Part shown: piece by piece, positions 1 to 10,841 of the stretch | Layout: every line of letters starts with the position of its first letter | Position numbering within the stretch: position 1 is the first letter of the stretch | From: Porphyra umbilicalis | Taxonomy: Eukaryota > Rhodophyta > Bangiophyceae > Bangiales > Bangiaceae | DNA: 44,354 nucleotides | Assembly: GCA_002049455.2 (NCBI GenBank) | Contig: KV919229.1 | Span: forward strand, 1 to 44,354 | Direction of reading: 5' to 3' | Translations under genes and position numbers: made by a program | Notes under the pieces: generated by a model | Seen by the model: the letters and a program-made list of their open reading frames with translations, nothing else | The model's database searches: none | What the model was told of the DNA's origin: nothing

Positions 1-427
1 AGATGGGCGCCCATCACACCGGCAGTACAGGGAGTTGAAGTTCTCATGATGCACGGATAGCAGTCCCTCACGCTGCCCCGCTTCTGTCAGCACTCTGTCT
101 GTAAGGGCTGCGGAACGCGCACCTGCACGCATGCACGGGGGGGGGGGGTTGGCTTTTGAGCCTTGGCTTTTGAATCTCAGCAGCCAAGGCTGGTATTACC
201 TCACTTGGCGAGCAGGTATGAAGTTGGTGAGGAGGCGAGGCGCGCATCGCAGGCGGCGTGTGGGCGCCTGTAGTTTTTTCTTCCGAATGGCAGACTTCTT
301 CGCGTTGGTACCTGCGGCCACTCCACGGAGCAGTCGACGCGTCGATGTATGTTTTTTAGCACCATTCCCTGAACTTTAGTCTAGGGTGCTTTCTCACACC
401 CACACGTCGAAAAAAAAGTCCTTTTTT

Positions 428-451
428 CTAGTGCACGTTGCGGGAGTACTT
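428..451 (+). repeat. 24-bp dispersed repeat, copy 1
   Basis: This 24-bp stretch (core CTAGTGCACGTTGCGG) recurs at 1975-1998 in the same orientation with one mismatch (G/C). A short T-run lies just upstream and an A-run just downstream of both copies. The spacing is about 1.55 kb. It may be a terminal or subterminal piece of a transposon family, but no matching inverted copy was found in the window. Confidence 0.5.
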
Positions 452-1536
452 AAAAAAACGTTTTTGGCGGTCCGTTTGGCTCCCTACGCCGTTGGAGGAC
501 GTCCCCCGGCGCTTTCTTGACTATGGGAACATGCGCCGGGGCTGCCCGCATCTTTCTGTGAAGTTGCTAGAGGTGGCGACGTCTTCATCGCCCGTACGGT
601 CCGCGGAAGCAGAATCGTGGTTAAAAAGGTGCGTGAGGGCAGGTGCGGCGTTTACGGGGTCGTGGGGGCAGGTGGACGCGGCCACGAACGGCCATGATGT
701 CGCAATTCCGCGGTAGTTGGCCAGAATCGGGCTCTGCGGGCCCTGTGGGAGACGTCGGTTTTGATTTTTCAAACAGGGGGTCGTGTCGGCGCTGAATGCG
801 GTGCGGCCTGCGTGGTCGCGTCCCTTCCCGCAACACCCGCGCGCGGCGGGTGGGGGCGGCGGCCACCGCCGCTGACGGTGTTGCCGCCGCGCCTGCCGCC
901 GACGCGGCGGTGAGCAGTGGACGACCGTGCGCACGACGCGCGCCCGCACACGGCAGCGAGTGGCGCCCGCGGCCGCGGCGGCCGCGGCCGCGGCGGTGCC
1001 GGCGGCGGCGGCGGCGGCGGCGTGGCGCCCCTGCTATTTTCTCGCTCCACCCCGCCGCCCGCCCCCCCGTGCCATCGACGGCTTCTTCCCCCCCCCTCCG
1101 CCTCTGTGGCCCCACATACCCCCCCTCCCCATCCACCGCGTCGCCGCCGCGCACGTGCGCATCGCGCAGCTCGGCCTCGAGTCTGCGCTGCGGCAAGCGA
1201 CGACTGCCCAGCCAGCTTCGGCCGGTGGTTGCTCGGATGGTGGCGGCCGTGCCTCGGTGGCAGCCGCCGCCCGCCACGGCGGTTGCGGCCGCTGCTGACC
1301 CTCCGGTGGGTGCGGCAGGAGCCCCTCGCGGCGATCACCTACCTCCCCTCGGATGAAGACAAAGCGCTGGTCGTCGAGGAGCGTGCGGGCGGCCGCTACC
1401 CACCAGTGGGCGGGTACCCCCCGACGGCAGCAGCTGCCGCTCGTGCGGGCCGCGGTGGACGCCGCGGCGGCGGTGGGCGGAGCGCCCCCTACGCCAGCAA
1501 GCGGTGGTCACGTCGGCGACCGCCACCACCGCCGCC

Positions 1537-1692
1537 ATGGCCGCCTTCCTCATCTTCTTTTTTCTGATCTCCCGCTTGTACGTGCGCTCCCAAGCGGCGC
1601 CGGTCGTGCAGGTGACGCTCACCCGGGAGGCGGTGCTCGACTTGCCTATGTATCTTTCGTCGTGTGAACACAGTTCTATCGTTTTTCAAGTC
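1537..1692 (+). pseudogene. possible truncated gene start (signal peptide or anchor)
   Basis: An ATG at 1537 follows a C-rich leader, as at other genes in this window. It opens with MAAFLIFFFLISRLYV, which reads as a signal peptide or signal anchor, followed by about 30 ordinary residues. Coding character is lost near 1690, exactly where a 30-bp dispersed repeat (1692-1721) begins. A splice donor could also lie near 1650 (GTATCT). I infer a gene fragment cut by an insertion or a first exon whose partner I cannot find. A chance ORF is equally possible. No function is proposed. Confidence 0.25.
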
Positions 1693-1721
1693 CAGGGTGT
1701 TTTCGCGAACGCGCTTTCAGT
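1692..1721 (+). repeat. 30-bp repeat beginning CCAGGGTGT, copy 1
   Basis: This matches 8270-8299 in the same orientation with two mismatches. It contains a CGCG-rich core and ends CGCTTTCAGT. Starting with CAGGG is typical of hAT-superfamily terminal repeats, so it may be one end of a hAT-like element, but no inverted partner or 8-bp duplication was found. Confidence 0.45.
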
Positions 1722-1974
1722 CGTAGTGTAGTGGCCTCAGCATCGTGCCCGTCCTGGACACTGTTAGTGGACCAAGGCAAGCGCTTGTAGCGCACACGAG
1801 GGCTTCTCCATGGACATTGGGGCTCCCACATGACAGAGGGCATCGTTTGAAGCGTTGCAGCGTTCCGGTCGGTGCGTATCGGTGTTGCAGAAGTACACTG
1901 TAACTTCCCTGGCGTTTAGGACAGGGTACTATCCAACATGCGCATAGGAGCCCCCATTGTAAATTTTTTCCGAG

Positions 1975-1998
1975 CTAGTGCACGTTGCGGCAGTACTT
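1975..1998 (+). repeat. 24-bp dispersed repeat, copy 2
   Basis: Second copy of the 24-bp repeat at 428-451, same orientation, one mismatch. It is again bracketed by a T-run and an A-run. Confidence 0.5.
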
Positions 1999-3113
1999 GC
2001 GAAAAAGCGGGGTGGCCTCGGAGAGACCTCGTACGGCTCAGGCGGACGTCGCCGTACGGTGAGTCCGACATAGTTAGAAGCGTCACTCTGCAACGAATCT
2101 CTGCATGTGTTTTGGCAGCATGGCCGTACGTTGGGCGTTTGTGAGGTCCAACCATGTGAAGGAAGGGGTTTTTTCTCGTTCAGATGGCTTGAAACGGGGG
2201 GTCTGTGCTTTAGACGAGCTGGAAACGAGGATGCGTGCTGCATATGACCGCGTCGGGTGAGGAATTGAGGGAGTAATTTGTGGAACCTGCCCCTGAGATG
2301 CTATCGACGGTGTTTTTGTTCTTCAATATTTTGAGAGCGCAGGAGAGGGCCAAGATCGGGGACAGCCGAGACGCGTGGAATGTGGTGTGACCGTGGCGCG
2401 CAGTGACTGAAGCGGGCAGTCGCGAGTGGCGTGACGCAGCTGCCCGCGTGGTGCTGTGCGCGGGCCTGTGATGAGGAGAGGGCGGCGCCGTGCGTGTGGT
2501 CCGTGCGAGGGGGTGGTGGTGTCGCGGTGGCGAAACTGGCCGTGCGGGATGTCGCGCAGCTGACCGCTCGGTACGTCGTGGGGGGAGGAGAACGGACCGG
2601 GGGATACGTTCGGGGGGTTGTGGAGGGGTTGAGGGGCCGTGGGGCTGGACGGGGGGGGGGGTGAGGACGCCGCTGGCTTGCCGGTGGCAGCCCCTACGGC
2701 GGCGACGGCGGCCCCTGCGCCCGCGCCCCCTGTTGCGAAAGGCTTGCTGCTGGCAACAAGCCTAGCCATCATGGACGAGGGGGCGGGAGTGGCGTGGCGT
2801 TTGCCCCGGGGGGCGGGTGGACTGCGCGGTAGCGGCGGCGAAGGCGGACGTCGGTGTGAGGCCAGAGGGCTGGGGGGGGTGAGGCTGTCGGCGAGCCGTG
2901 TGTGACTTGGGACTGTCGCAAGCACGGCGTCGCCTGGGTGGCGCGTCGGCGGACGGGCAGTTTGAGGTGGCTGCGTTGGGGGTTGATGCTGTTCACGCTG
3001 CTGTGGATGGCCGCATCTTTCTGTATCTCCATGAGGGGCGTTTTTCCCTCTTCATTTAATTTTTCGGCCGCTGTCTGCTTGGAGTTGAAGCGCACGAGCG
3101 TTCGTGTACCTAA

Positions 3114-3141
3114 GAGCATTCCCACCAATGTCGGGCCAACG
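3114..3141 (+). repeat. left terminal inverted repeat, 28 bp
   Basis: Perfect reverse complement of 7809-7836, preceded by TAA at 3111-3113. Confidence 0.85.
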
Positions 3142-3293
3142 CCATATTGGGCACACGTTGCAGAAACGTGTCTCAAATTCGCCGTTGGCCAGTTCTCGGG
3201 GCGGGTAACAATGTCGAACGTGCACGCGCCGTTGCCAACGGAGGTCAAGCGAGTTAAAACGCGAATGTACTTGCGTCCGATTCGGGGTCGGAG

Positions 3294-3364
3294 CCGTTGG
3301 CCCCAGGGCCAACGAGTTGCCAACGGAGCCTCCGTTGGCAACTCGTTGGCCCTGGGGCCAACGG
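3294..3364. repeat. perfect 35-bp palindrome with 1-nt loop
   Basis: The left arm 3294-3328 is the exact reverse complement of 3330-3364, with one C between them. The arms are themselves built from GTTGGC/GCCAAC repeats, the same motif that fills the subterminal zones of the surrounding element. It could form a strong cruciform or act as a clustered binding site for the element's transposase. Confidence 0.9.
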
Positions 3365-3689
3365 GATCTGTGCTCTGATTGGTCCATCGCGGTTTCACGG
3401 GGTTAAATGAGTGACAAGTGGCACTTCATATTGGCCTCAGATTGTCCGATTTATCATACTTTTGTTTCGACAGCTACCCACGGATGGAATATGGTACCTC
3501 TCGGAACTGGGCGGCTGCCTGTCAGCTCGGCCCAATGGTCCCGATCGTTGGAGCGTGTCACGTATCAATCATGCGGTGGCGCGTGGCCGAACGGTGTTTC
3601 GGGCCCATCAGACACGCGGCGCGTTGACACTGACACTGGGAAAACAAGAGGATCGGCGCTGATGAGGGGGCACACGAGGCGGGGCTGCG

Positions 3690-6210
3690 CCGAGCGGCCC
3701 CGCGTCAGGCCCTCTTCAGGCAGCGACTCGGCTGCTCATGCCGCCACGCGTGCCCGCGTGGCGGCCGTGGCCAGCGCCGGTGCGTGCCCTCCCCCCCCTC
3801 CCGCACCGCACGGCAGTGGCGGTGGCCCACGACAGTGCCCACGGCCGCCCTGACCACCGCCGGCACAGCACCAGCGACCCCCGCACGCCGACGGCCACCG
3901 CCCCCACCCCACCCACCGCGACCCCGGCCGTCCTGGCCGCCCCCACCGCCGTCGGCCGCGCCCCCCCCGGCTGCCACCGCCCTCGCGGCTGCCGGTCGCC
4001 GCCGGCCCCGCCGCCCCCGAGACCGCCGCCCGCCTCTCCACCGCCGACGTCGGCTTCCGCCCCCCGCTCCCCCGCCGCCGTCCGCGGCCGCCACCACCGC
4101 AGCCCTCACCGCCGCCGCCAGGCGCCGGCCGCCCCTCCCCCGCCGTCCCCGCCGCCGTCGGCCGCCACTGCCGGTGTCCGCCGCCGCCTCAGCTGACCCT
4201 GCTGCCGTCGCCGTGGTCGGCCGCCCCCTCCTCCCCTGCCCATGCCGCCTACTGTCGCCGCTCCTCCCGCCGACGTCGTCCCTGCCCCCGCCACTGTCGG
4301 CCGCCGGCGCCGTCTACCGCTGGCCCGCCGCCCCGGTCCCCGCCGTTGACGACGGCCGCCCCCGCCGTCGCCGCCCCCGCCACCGCCGCCGACCGCCGCC
4401 GCCCCCGATCTGACCGTCGCCGCTCGCCCCCCCCGCCGCCACCTCCGACCGCCGCCCCCGCCGTCGCCGCCGCGCGCGTGATCGCCTCCGTCTGCCGCCC
4501 CCGCTGTCGACGCCCCCCCCGCCGCCGCCGTTCGCAGCCGCCACGCCCACCGCCCTCACGGCCGCCACCGCCAGCCACCGGCCACCCCTCCCCCGCCGCC
4601 CCAGCCACCGTCGGCCGCTACCGCCGGTGTCCGCGGCGGCCGTCCCCGCTGAGCCTGCCGCCGTCGCCGTCGTCGGCCGCCCGCGCCTCCCCTGTCCATG
4701 CCGCCTGCTGCCGCCGCCCCTGCCGCCGCCGCCGTCCATGCTTCCGCCACTGTCGACCGCCGGCGCCGCGGCGACCGATGCCCGCGTCTTCTGCTGGCCC
4801 TCCACTGCCGCCCCCACCACCGCCACTGCTGTCGCTGCCTCCCCTACCGCCGCCGACCGCTGCCGCTGCCGCCCCCGCCGACCGCCGCTTCGGCCGACAG
4901 CCGTCCGCGCCACAGCCGCAGTCCGCGCCGTTGGCGACGGCCACTCCCGCCGTCGCCGCGCCCGCCGCCGCCCCCGTGCGGCCTCCGACTGCCGCAATCG
5001 CCTCCCTCTGCCGCCCCCGCTGTCGCCACCCCGCCCGCCGCCGCCGACTGGCGCCGCCACGACCCCCTCCAACCGCCGGCCCCGTCGATCGCCAACCCCT
5101 CCCGCGCCCCCATCTCCGGCTTCGCCGCTCCGAAGACCGCCGCCGTCCCTGCCGACGGCGGGCACCGCGGCCGGCTCCGCCACAGGAGCCCCCACCCCCC
5201 CAGCCGCCGCTGCCCGAGCTGCCGTCGGCTGCCGCCGCCCCACCGCCGCTCTTGCCGTCGCCGCCCGCACGCTCCCGCTGACAGACTCCCCCACGTTCTC
5301 CGCCACCTCCGCCACCGCCGACGGCCGAACCCGCTGTCTCTGCCGCCCCCGCCGCCGCCAACCGCCGCCTCCGCCGTCGCTGCTCCAGCCGACCGCCGCC
5401 CCCGACGCCGCCTCCGTCCACGCCTGCACCGTCCACGCCCCGCGCCGCCACCATCAGCCGCCCCGGCAGTCGCCGCCCTCCCCGCCGACGCCGACCACCG
5501 ACCCCGCCGTCGCCGCCCTCGCGACCACCGCGTACCGCCGCCACCGTTGACAGCCGCCCCTGTCTCTGCGGCCCCCGCCACCGTCGCCGGCCGCCACCCT
5601 CACCGCCCCAGCCGTTGCCTTCGCCAGCCGCCGCCCTCGCCGCCCCCGACGACTCAGCCGTGCGCCGCCCCCCCCCTCGCTACCGCAGCCCCCTACATCC
5701 CCGCCGCCACAGGCCACCGCCGCTGCTCACCCCGACAGCCTACCGCCGTCGGCCGCCGCCCCAGAAGCTGCCGCCGCCGCCGCCGCCGCTGCGGCCGCTG
5801 TCGCCCCCCCAGCCGCCGCCGCCCCCGCCGCCGTCCTCCGCCACCGCGTCCGCCGCCGACGCCGTGGCCGCCGGGTTAGGCCGCCGCGCTCGCCGCAGTG
5901 GACCTCTCCGCCCCAGCTGCCGTCCGCCGCGGTGCCCGCCACCACCCCCACCGTCGTGTGCCGCCCGCGCCGGTCCACAGCTCTCGTCGCCGTACACTGC
6001 CAGCCCGTCCCACCTCCCCCGTCCCTCGCGATCCCCTCCGCCGCAAAGGGCGCCCGCGCTGCGTCCTTCGCCGCCCTCAACCGCCGCCCCCACTCCCCCC
6101 AGCGCCCTGTCCCGCCGAACCCACCGCCAGCACCGCCATCTGCGGCCGCCCCCGTCCTCCCCACGGCTGCCCGCTCCAGTCTCCTACTCTGTGGGGTGGC
6201 TGCGGCTGTA
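3690..6210. repeat. C-rich degenerate tandem-repeat interior of the TIR element
   Basis: About 2.5 kb in which the + strand is dominated by C with CCGCCG-type triplets. Longer-period repetition is visible: the block at about 4198-4330 recurs, diverged, at about 4651-4790, and a block near 4475-4520 recurs near 4986-5035, so periods are about 450-510 bp. All six frames stay open over long distances only because stop codons are rare in such composition. The frames give Pro/Arg/Ala or Gly/Arg/Ala runs with no domain. I read it as a non-coding minisatellite-like expansion. Confidence 0.6.
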
Positions 6211-7630
6211 GCATCTGCGAGGTCAACGTACGGCGGCAGCCCCCTCGAAATTATTGTATTTTTCCAAATCCCACCACACAGCTGGAGCTTGCGCAGTGGA
6301 GTTGCTCACTTGAGAATACTGGCAGATATACACAATATCAACTGCGCCAGAACCTGCAGTCTTGGCCAATGACATGTCCGGAAACGGGCAGAGGACAACG
6401 CAAACAATGTCCTGCTCTGAGCGTTTTGATATCAAGGTCTGCAAATTTTCATGCAACAGCAATACCCCACACAGCAAGTGCGCTACAGGGGGATTTGTGG
6501 CGCAGAGGGGACACGGCCGGCTGCCTGCGAGGGGCAAAGACCGGTGGCCGCCATGAATAGAAACGGTAGTGTGGTGATGAGGTATCTCGCCCGCGTGCAC
6601 GTGTGGTCGCGACGACTGGACGCAACCACCGCCCCGTGCTGTCCACCGTGCGCAGGGGTCTGCCGCCCGCTGCCGGGGGCTCCGGGCTGTACCCCGGCCG
6701 CCAGGTCGCTTCTGTGTCGCCGCGGAGGGGGGAGGAACCGGCGGGGAGGGTTGTGGGGGACGGTCGGGGGGCGGCGCTGGCAGGCCAGGGGGGAGGGTGC
6801 GCTCGTCGCTAGCTGGTGAATGCGCCCTGCTGCTGCCGATTGGTGGGGGCGCACCGGGGTGGACCTGGGGCAGGGATAGGGCTCCAGGTGGGTCAGAGGG
6901 GGGGCTGCTTACGTGGGATAGTGGCGTAGTTGGAGGTGCGGCCGGGGTCGGGCTGGAGGTGGGGCTTTGTTGAGGTTGGCGTCCCAGCCTGTGGTCAGCT
7001 ATCACATACGACGGGGCAGCACGCAAACACCAACAACAACGTTCAAGCGTTGGCGACCCAGTGCACGGTTCTACAGTGAGCCTACTGCCTGGGCTGTCAA
7101 CGTTTCCACTCTCGCACTTGCCAGCAGTGCCCACAATAGCAGGAGGTAACAACAAAAGTGAACAAACACGCACTCAGAAGTGCCTAGTTCTCAGTCACTG
7201 CCCCCTATCGACCCTTTCTGGCCCAGCCTTGGCCTTCTCGGGACAGCACAGCCTGGAGAAAGGGCGTGCCGGCGCCTTGGCAGTCGCCCTCGTCAGCCTA
7301 AGGTGGCACGCACACAGTTGAGGGTGACACGCACACGGCTTTCGGACCACCCAATGGCGCGATTCGACAGGCCACTGTGGCCTCTGGCGATGGTTTGACC
7401 GGCATGATTCAGGCTCCGACATCTTCCACAACCTGAGGGGGTGCGGGCGCAACACACGTCACACACTCGAGCGGATTCGATCCGAATTGGTACCGAAAGG
7501 CCTCCACGTGTCTCGCTAGATTGCCTTGATTTGGGCGGTTTGGGCTCCGTTCATACGCTTTCCGTGACATGTTCGGCACGTATTCGACGGACGCCTCTTC
7601 ATTTCGATACTGACGACGACGCTGATACGT
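6211..7630. other. unique-looking interior of the TIR element, no gene recognised
   Basis: Composition is more ordinary than in the C-rich block. The largest open frame is on the minus strand (6223-7173, 316 codons). It has a hydrophobic start and then Pro/Ser-rich text without any domain. Neither a DDE transposase nor a Myb/SANT partner expected for Harbinger elements can be seen. Confidence 0.45.
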
Positions 7631-7808
7631 GTCCTTCGTTGGCAACCACGCAGTGCGGCCAACAACGTCGAGGCCAACGGCGCTCAGATCTTCGAAAGGT
7701 AGCCCACTCTGTTTCACCCATTACATTGGCCGTTGGCAACGCGTTGGCCCGTTGGCAACTGACCACTCGCAGGGCCACACGTAGCGCTTTCATTTCACCG
7801 TTTCAGAC

Positions 7809-7836
7809 CGTTGGCCCGACATTGGTGGGAATGCTC
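7809..7836 (-). repeat. right terminal inverted repeat, 28 bp
   Basis: Perfect reverse complement of 3114-3141, followed by TAA at 7837-7839. Confidence 0.85.
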
Positions 7837-7839
7837 TAA

Positions 7840-8692
7840 GGGTTACAATGCATATTGCTTCGTTCGTCTCTGCATGTGTCTGTGGTTTGCTCTGTTGCTC
7901 GCGAACCTTGTTTTGCTTCGCAGCTGTTGTCTCTGCAGCGATTCGCGTGCCACACATCGACTGCTCCTGATGCAGTTGCGTACCGCACGTGATAAGCGCT
8001 CTGGATCAGGTGATGCACTGTCGTAAATGATGGTGTGGAGTGCTGTACAGTGGTTCTGCGGTGGGGGGCCGGCGCGCTCCGGGGCGGACGGCTCGGGCGC
8101 GCGCGCCTGCCCGTGGACGCCCGCAGGGACATGAAAAAATAAAAACCAATGCAGTGCATGAAAAATATAGCCACGTGCCAAGTGAAGCTCGACGCGGCAT
8201 GTTTCCAGCCTAAATGATGCTTCGAAACTTACACAAATAGATGGTCTTAGATCACAGCACAACTCCAGGCCAGGGTGTATTCGCGTACGCGCTTTCAGTA
8301 CGTGTACTCGGATCACCGATCAACACCGCTGCTCCGCGCGCCAAGGCGCCTTGGCGGGACCGACCCGCTGACGTGGGGTCTGCCACCACGGACGCACCGC
8401 CACAACTGCGGCCGTCACGCCGCTGCCGTTTTGTGCCGTCCGCCGGCGCTTGGGTGGCGGCCCCACGACGCGTCCACCCACCGTGCGGCGGCTCCTGGTG
8501 CAACGCGCGACCGGCGTACATACCACTGCGGCCGGCGCACTCCTGCGTCTCTGCGGGCGCTGCGTGGGGTTGCGGCGGCCGAGCCGCGCGTTGCGCGCGC
8601 GTCGGGCGGCGGTGCCGCGCGCGCGTGGCGGCCGCTGACGTGTACCGCGTTTGAGCGGGGGGGGGGGCGGCGACGCCCCCGACGGTGGCGCC
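7840..8692. other. upstream region of the TBL1-like gene
   Basis: No gene seen. The first 400 bases are A/T-richer intergenic DNA. From about 8320 the sequence becomes GC-rich, and an 11-base G run (about 8656-8666) lies just before the start codon. It presumably contains the promoter and 5' leader of the gene starting at 8693. No TATA box could be assigned. Confidence 0.5.
8270..8299 (+). repeat. 30-bp repeat beginning CCAGGGTGT, copy 2
   Basis: Second copy of the repeat at 1692-1721. It lies about 400 bp upstream of the TBL1-like gene. Sequence on both sides differs from copy 1, so only about 30 bp are shared. Confidence 0.45.
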
Positions 8693-9459
8693 ATGGCGAC
8701 CAACGTTATCACGTCGGATGAGGTCAACTACATGGTGTTTCGGTACCTACAGGAGAGCGGTGCGTTGCGTGCGTGCGTCGCCCTGGCCCTCGTTTGTGTT
8801 TGCGCTTCATTCGCCTCTGTTGTGCCGCTGCTGGCGTGCAGCTGGCGCTCGTGTCTGACCTGGCTGTGTGTGCATCGTTCTCTGACGTCATTGTCTGGTG
8901 TCGACCGCTGCGCTCATGTCGTGTCGTGACGCGTTTTGCTGCTACGCTCTCTCGGGCACGCGCCCGCGACGCCTGCGCTTTGGGCCTATATCGTTCTCAC
9001 GTCGGCCTCCCTTTGGTTTGTCCCCCATCCCTCCTTCCCCCCCCTCCCTCTCCCGCAGGTTATGTCCACTCTGCCTTCACCTTTGGCTTTGAGTCCATGG
9101 TGAACAAGTCGAGCATCGACGGCTCCCAAATCCCCCCCGGCGCGCTCCTCTCCTTCCTTCAGCGGGGCCTCAATTATGTGGAGATTGAGGCGACGCTCGC
9201 CGCCGCCCCCCCGTCGGTTGTACCGACGCCCGCGCCCGGCACGGCTGCGGCCACGGCGGGCACCGGCAGCGGCGGCGGGGCCGGCGCCGCGGCCGCCGCG
9301 GGGGACGGCGACGGCGGGGGCGGCGCCGCCAATGGCGCCGGCGGCGGCGACGGCGCCGGTGGGGGCACCACTGGCGCCGCGGGTGCCGCCGCGGCCGGCG
9401 ACGCGGCCGACGGGGGGGGCGGCACCGCCGCCGGCGGCGCGGGCGGCGGCGGGAGCGGC

Positions 9460-9506
<47 letters not shown>

Positions 9507-10841
9507 GACGGTGGTCATCCCCCCCCAACGGCCATGGACGGCACCACGTCGCTCCTCGACGTGCACCGGGTGCTCGTGTCGGACAAGCGGCGGCCGCCAG
9601 GCGGCGGCGACGGTGGCGGCGGCGGCGGCGGCGGCGACGAGGGGGCGGCGGCCGCGGCCGCCGCCGCTGCCGCCGCCGCCGCGACGGTGGCGGTCGGCGG
9701 GTCGACGCCGTCGGCGGCGGCGGCGGCCGCCGCCGGCGACGTGCCCTCCGTGCCCGCGTCGGACGTTATGACGCTCAGCGGGCACACGTCCGAGGTGTTT
9801 GTCGTGGCGTGGAACCCGCGCTCGTCGGTGCTCGCGAGCGGCTCGGGCGACAGCACCGCGCGGCTGTGGGCGGTGCCCGCCGCGGCGGCGGCGGCGGGCG
9901 GCGCGGCGGCCGTTGCCGCGGCGTCGCCGCTCCTGCTCAAACACTACGACGCGGGGGAGGGGGCGGGCCTCAACGACGTGACGACGCTTGAATGGAACGC
10001 GCGGGGGTCGATGCTCGCCACCGGCTCGTACGACGGGTGCGCGCGCATTTGGTCCGAGGCGGGCGTCTTGCAGCGGGTGCTCAAGGCGCACCGGGGCCCC
10101 CTCTTTTCGATAAAGTGGAACAAGCCGGGCAACTACCTGCTCAGCGGCTCTGTCGACCGGACGACGGTCGTGTGGGACGCCACGTCGGGGGTGCCCGTCA
10201 AGCAGTTTGGCTTCCACGCCGCCCCGACCATCGACGTGGATTGGCGCGACGACGTGTCATTTGCGTCGTGCTCGACCGACAAGATGATTTACGTGTGTGC
10301 GCTCGGGTCAGACACGCCGGTGCGGACCTTTGAGGGGCACAAGGACGAGATCAACGCGATCAAGTGGGACCCGTCGGGCACGCTCCTCGCGTCCTGCTCC
10401 GACGACTTTACGGCCAAGGTGTGGTCGGTCGAATCGCCCGACCCGCTGCTCAACCTGTGGGAGCACTCCAAGGAGATTTACACGTGCCGCTGGTCGCCGG
10501 CCGTCCGGTCCAAGCTCCTCCTCGCAACCGCCTCGTTTGACTCGACGGTCAAGCTCTGGGACGTCACCGGCGGCCGCTGCGCGACGACGCTCGCGGGCCA
10601 CGCGGACCCCGTCTACTCGGTCGCGTGGTCCCCCAACGGGGAGTACTTGGCGAGTGGCAGCTTTGACCGGGCGGTCATTGTCTGGGACGTCAAGACGGGC
10701 AAGAAGGTGCGCACGTTTCGGGGTCACGGGGGGGTGTTTGAGTTGTCGTGGAACGCGCGCGGCGACCGCTTGGCAGCATGCTTCTCCAACAACGCGGTCG
10801 TCGTTATGGACACGCGGATGTGGGCGCCACTGACGTATTGA
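8693..10841 (+). CDS. TBL1/HOS15-like LisH and WD40-repeat protein
   Basis: Two exons, 8693-8759 and 9059-10841. The 299-bp intron has a GTGCGT donor and CAG acceptor, phase 1. Residues about 11-50 form a LisH dimerisation domain spanning the intron (VNYMVFRYLQESG then YVHSAFTFGFES). A long Gly/Ala-rich linker follows, then eight WD40 blades (for example GHTSEVFVVAWNP, ASGSGDSTARLW, GHADPVYSVAWSP) to the stop. This order is that of TBL1/TBLR1 and plant HOS15, nuclear scaffolds that join histone deacetylase corepressor complexes and act as ubiquitin-ligase adaptors. The LisH part and the WD40 part are in different frames: the shift (-1) falls at an eight-C run at 9519-9526, where one extra C would give a continuous protein of about 616 aa. 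The family call is firm; whether the frame break is real is not known. Confidence 0.9.
9455..9504 (+). repeat. GGC trinucleotide repeat inside the TBL1-like gene
   Basis: A nearly pure GGC array encodes a Gly run in the linker between the LisH and WD40 domains. A second Gly/Ala-rich stretch follows at about 9610-9740. Such linkers vary in length and carry no known function here. Confidence 0.8.

Larger units (their letters stand above)
1..3110. other. gene-poor left flank with low-complexity DNA and repeats
   Basis: No convincing gene was found here apart from the weak start at 1537. Positions 800-1500 and 2400-2900 are GC-rich low-complexity DNA that is open in several frames on both strands without any recognisable domain. 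Positions 250-480 and 1650-2320 are richer in A/T and look like intergenic or transposon-derived DNA. Two short dispersed repeats lie here (428-451 with 1975-1998, and 1692-1721 with 8270-8299). Confidence 0.5.
3114..7836. mobile_element. 4.7-kb TIR element with TAA target duplication, PIF/Harbinger-like
   Basis: The two ends are a 28-bp perfect inverted repeat: 3114-3141 reads GAGCATTCCCACC inward and 7809-7836 is its exact reverse complement. TAA lies directly outside both ends (3111-3113 and 7837-7839). A 3-bp TWA target duplication and ends starting G(A/G)GCAT are typical of PIF/Harbinger and Tourist-like elements. Both subterminal zones (to about 3410, and from about 7630) are dense in GTTGGC/GCCAAC motifs. 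The interior has no recognisable transposase or Myb-like gene, so the copy is probably non-autonomous. It could also be two related short elements bracketing unrelated DNA, but identical TIRs plus matching TAA argue for one unit. Confidence 0.78.

Noticed and set aside
3114..3375. A separate short MITE of about 260 bp ending GTGCTC at 3375
   Set aside because: Its second end would match the first only over GAGCA, with no TAA duplication, whereas 7809-7836 matches all 28 bases and has TAA.
3784..5879. Long overlapping + and - strand open frames of 200-390 codons in the C-rich block
   Set aside because: All six frames are open because stop codons are rare in this composition. The text is Pro/Arg/Ala or Gly/Arg/Ala repeats with no domain, and the DNA shows repeat structure instead.
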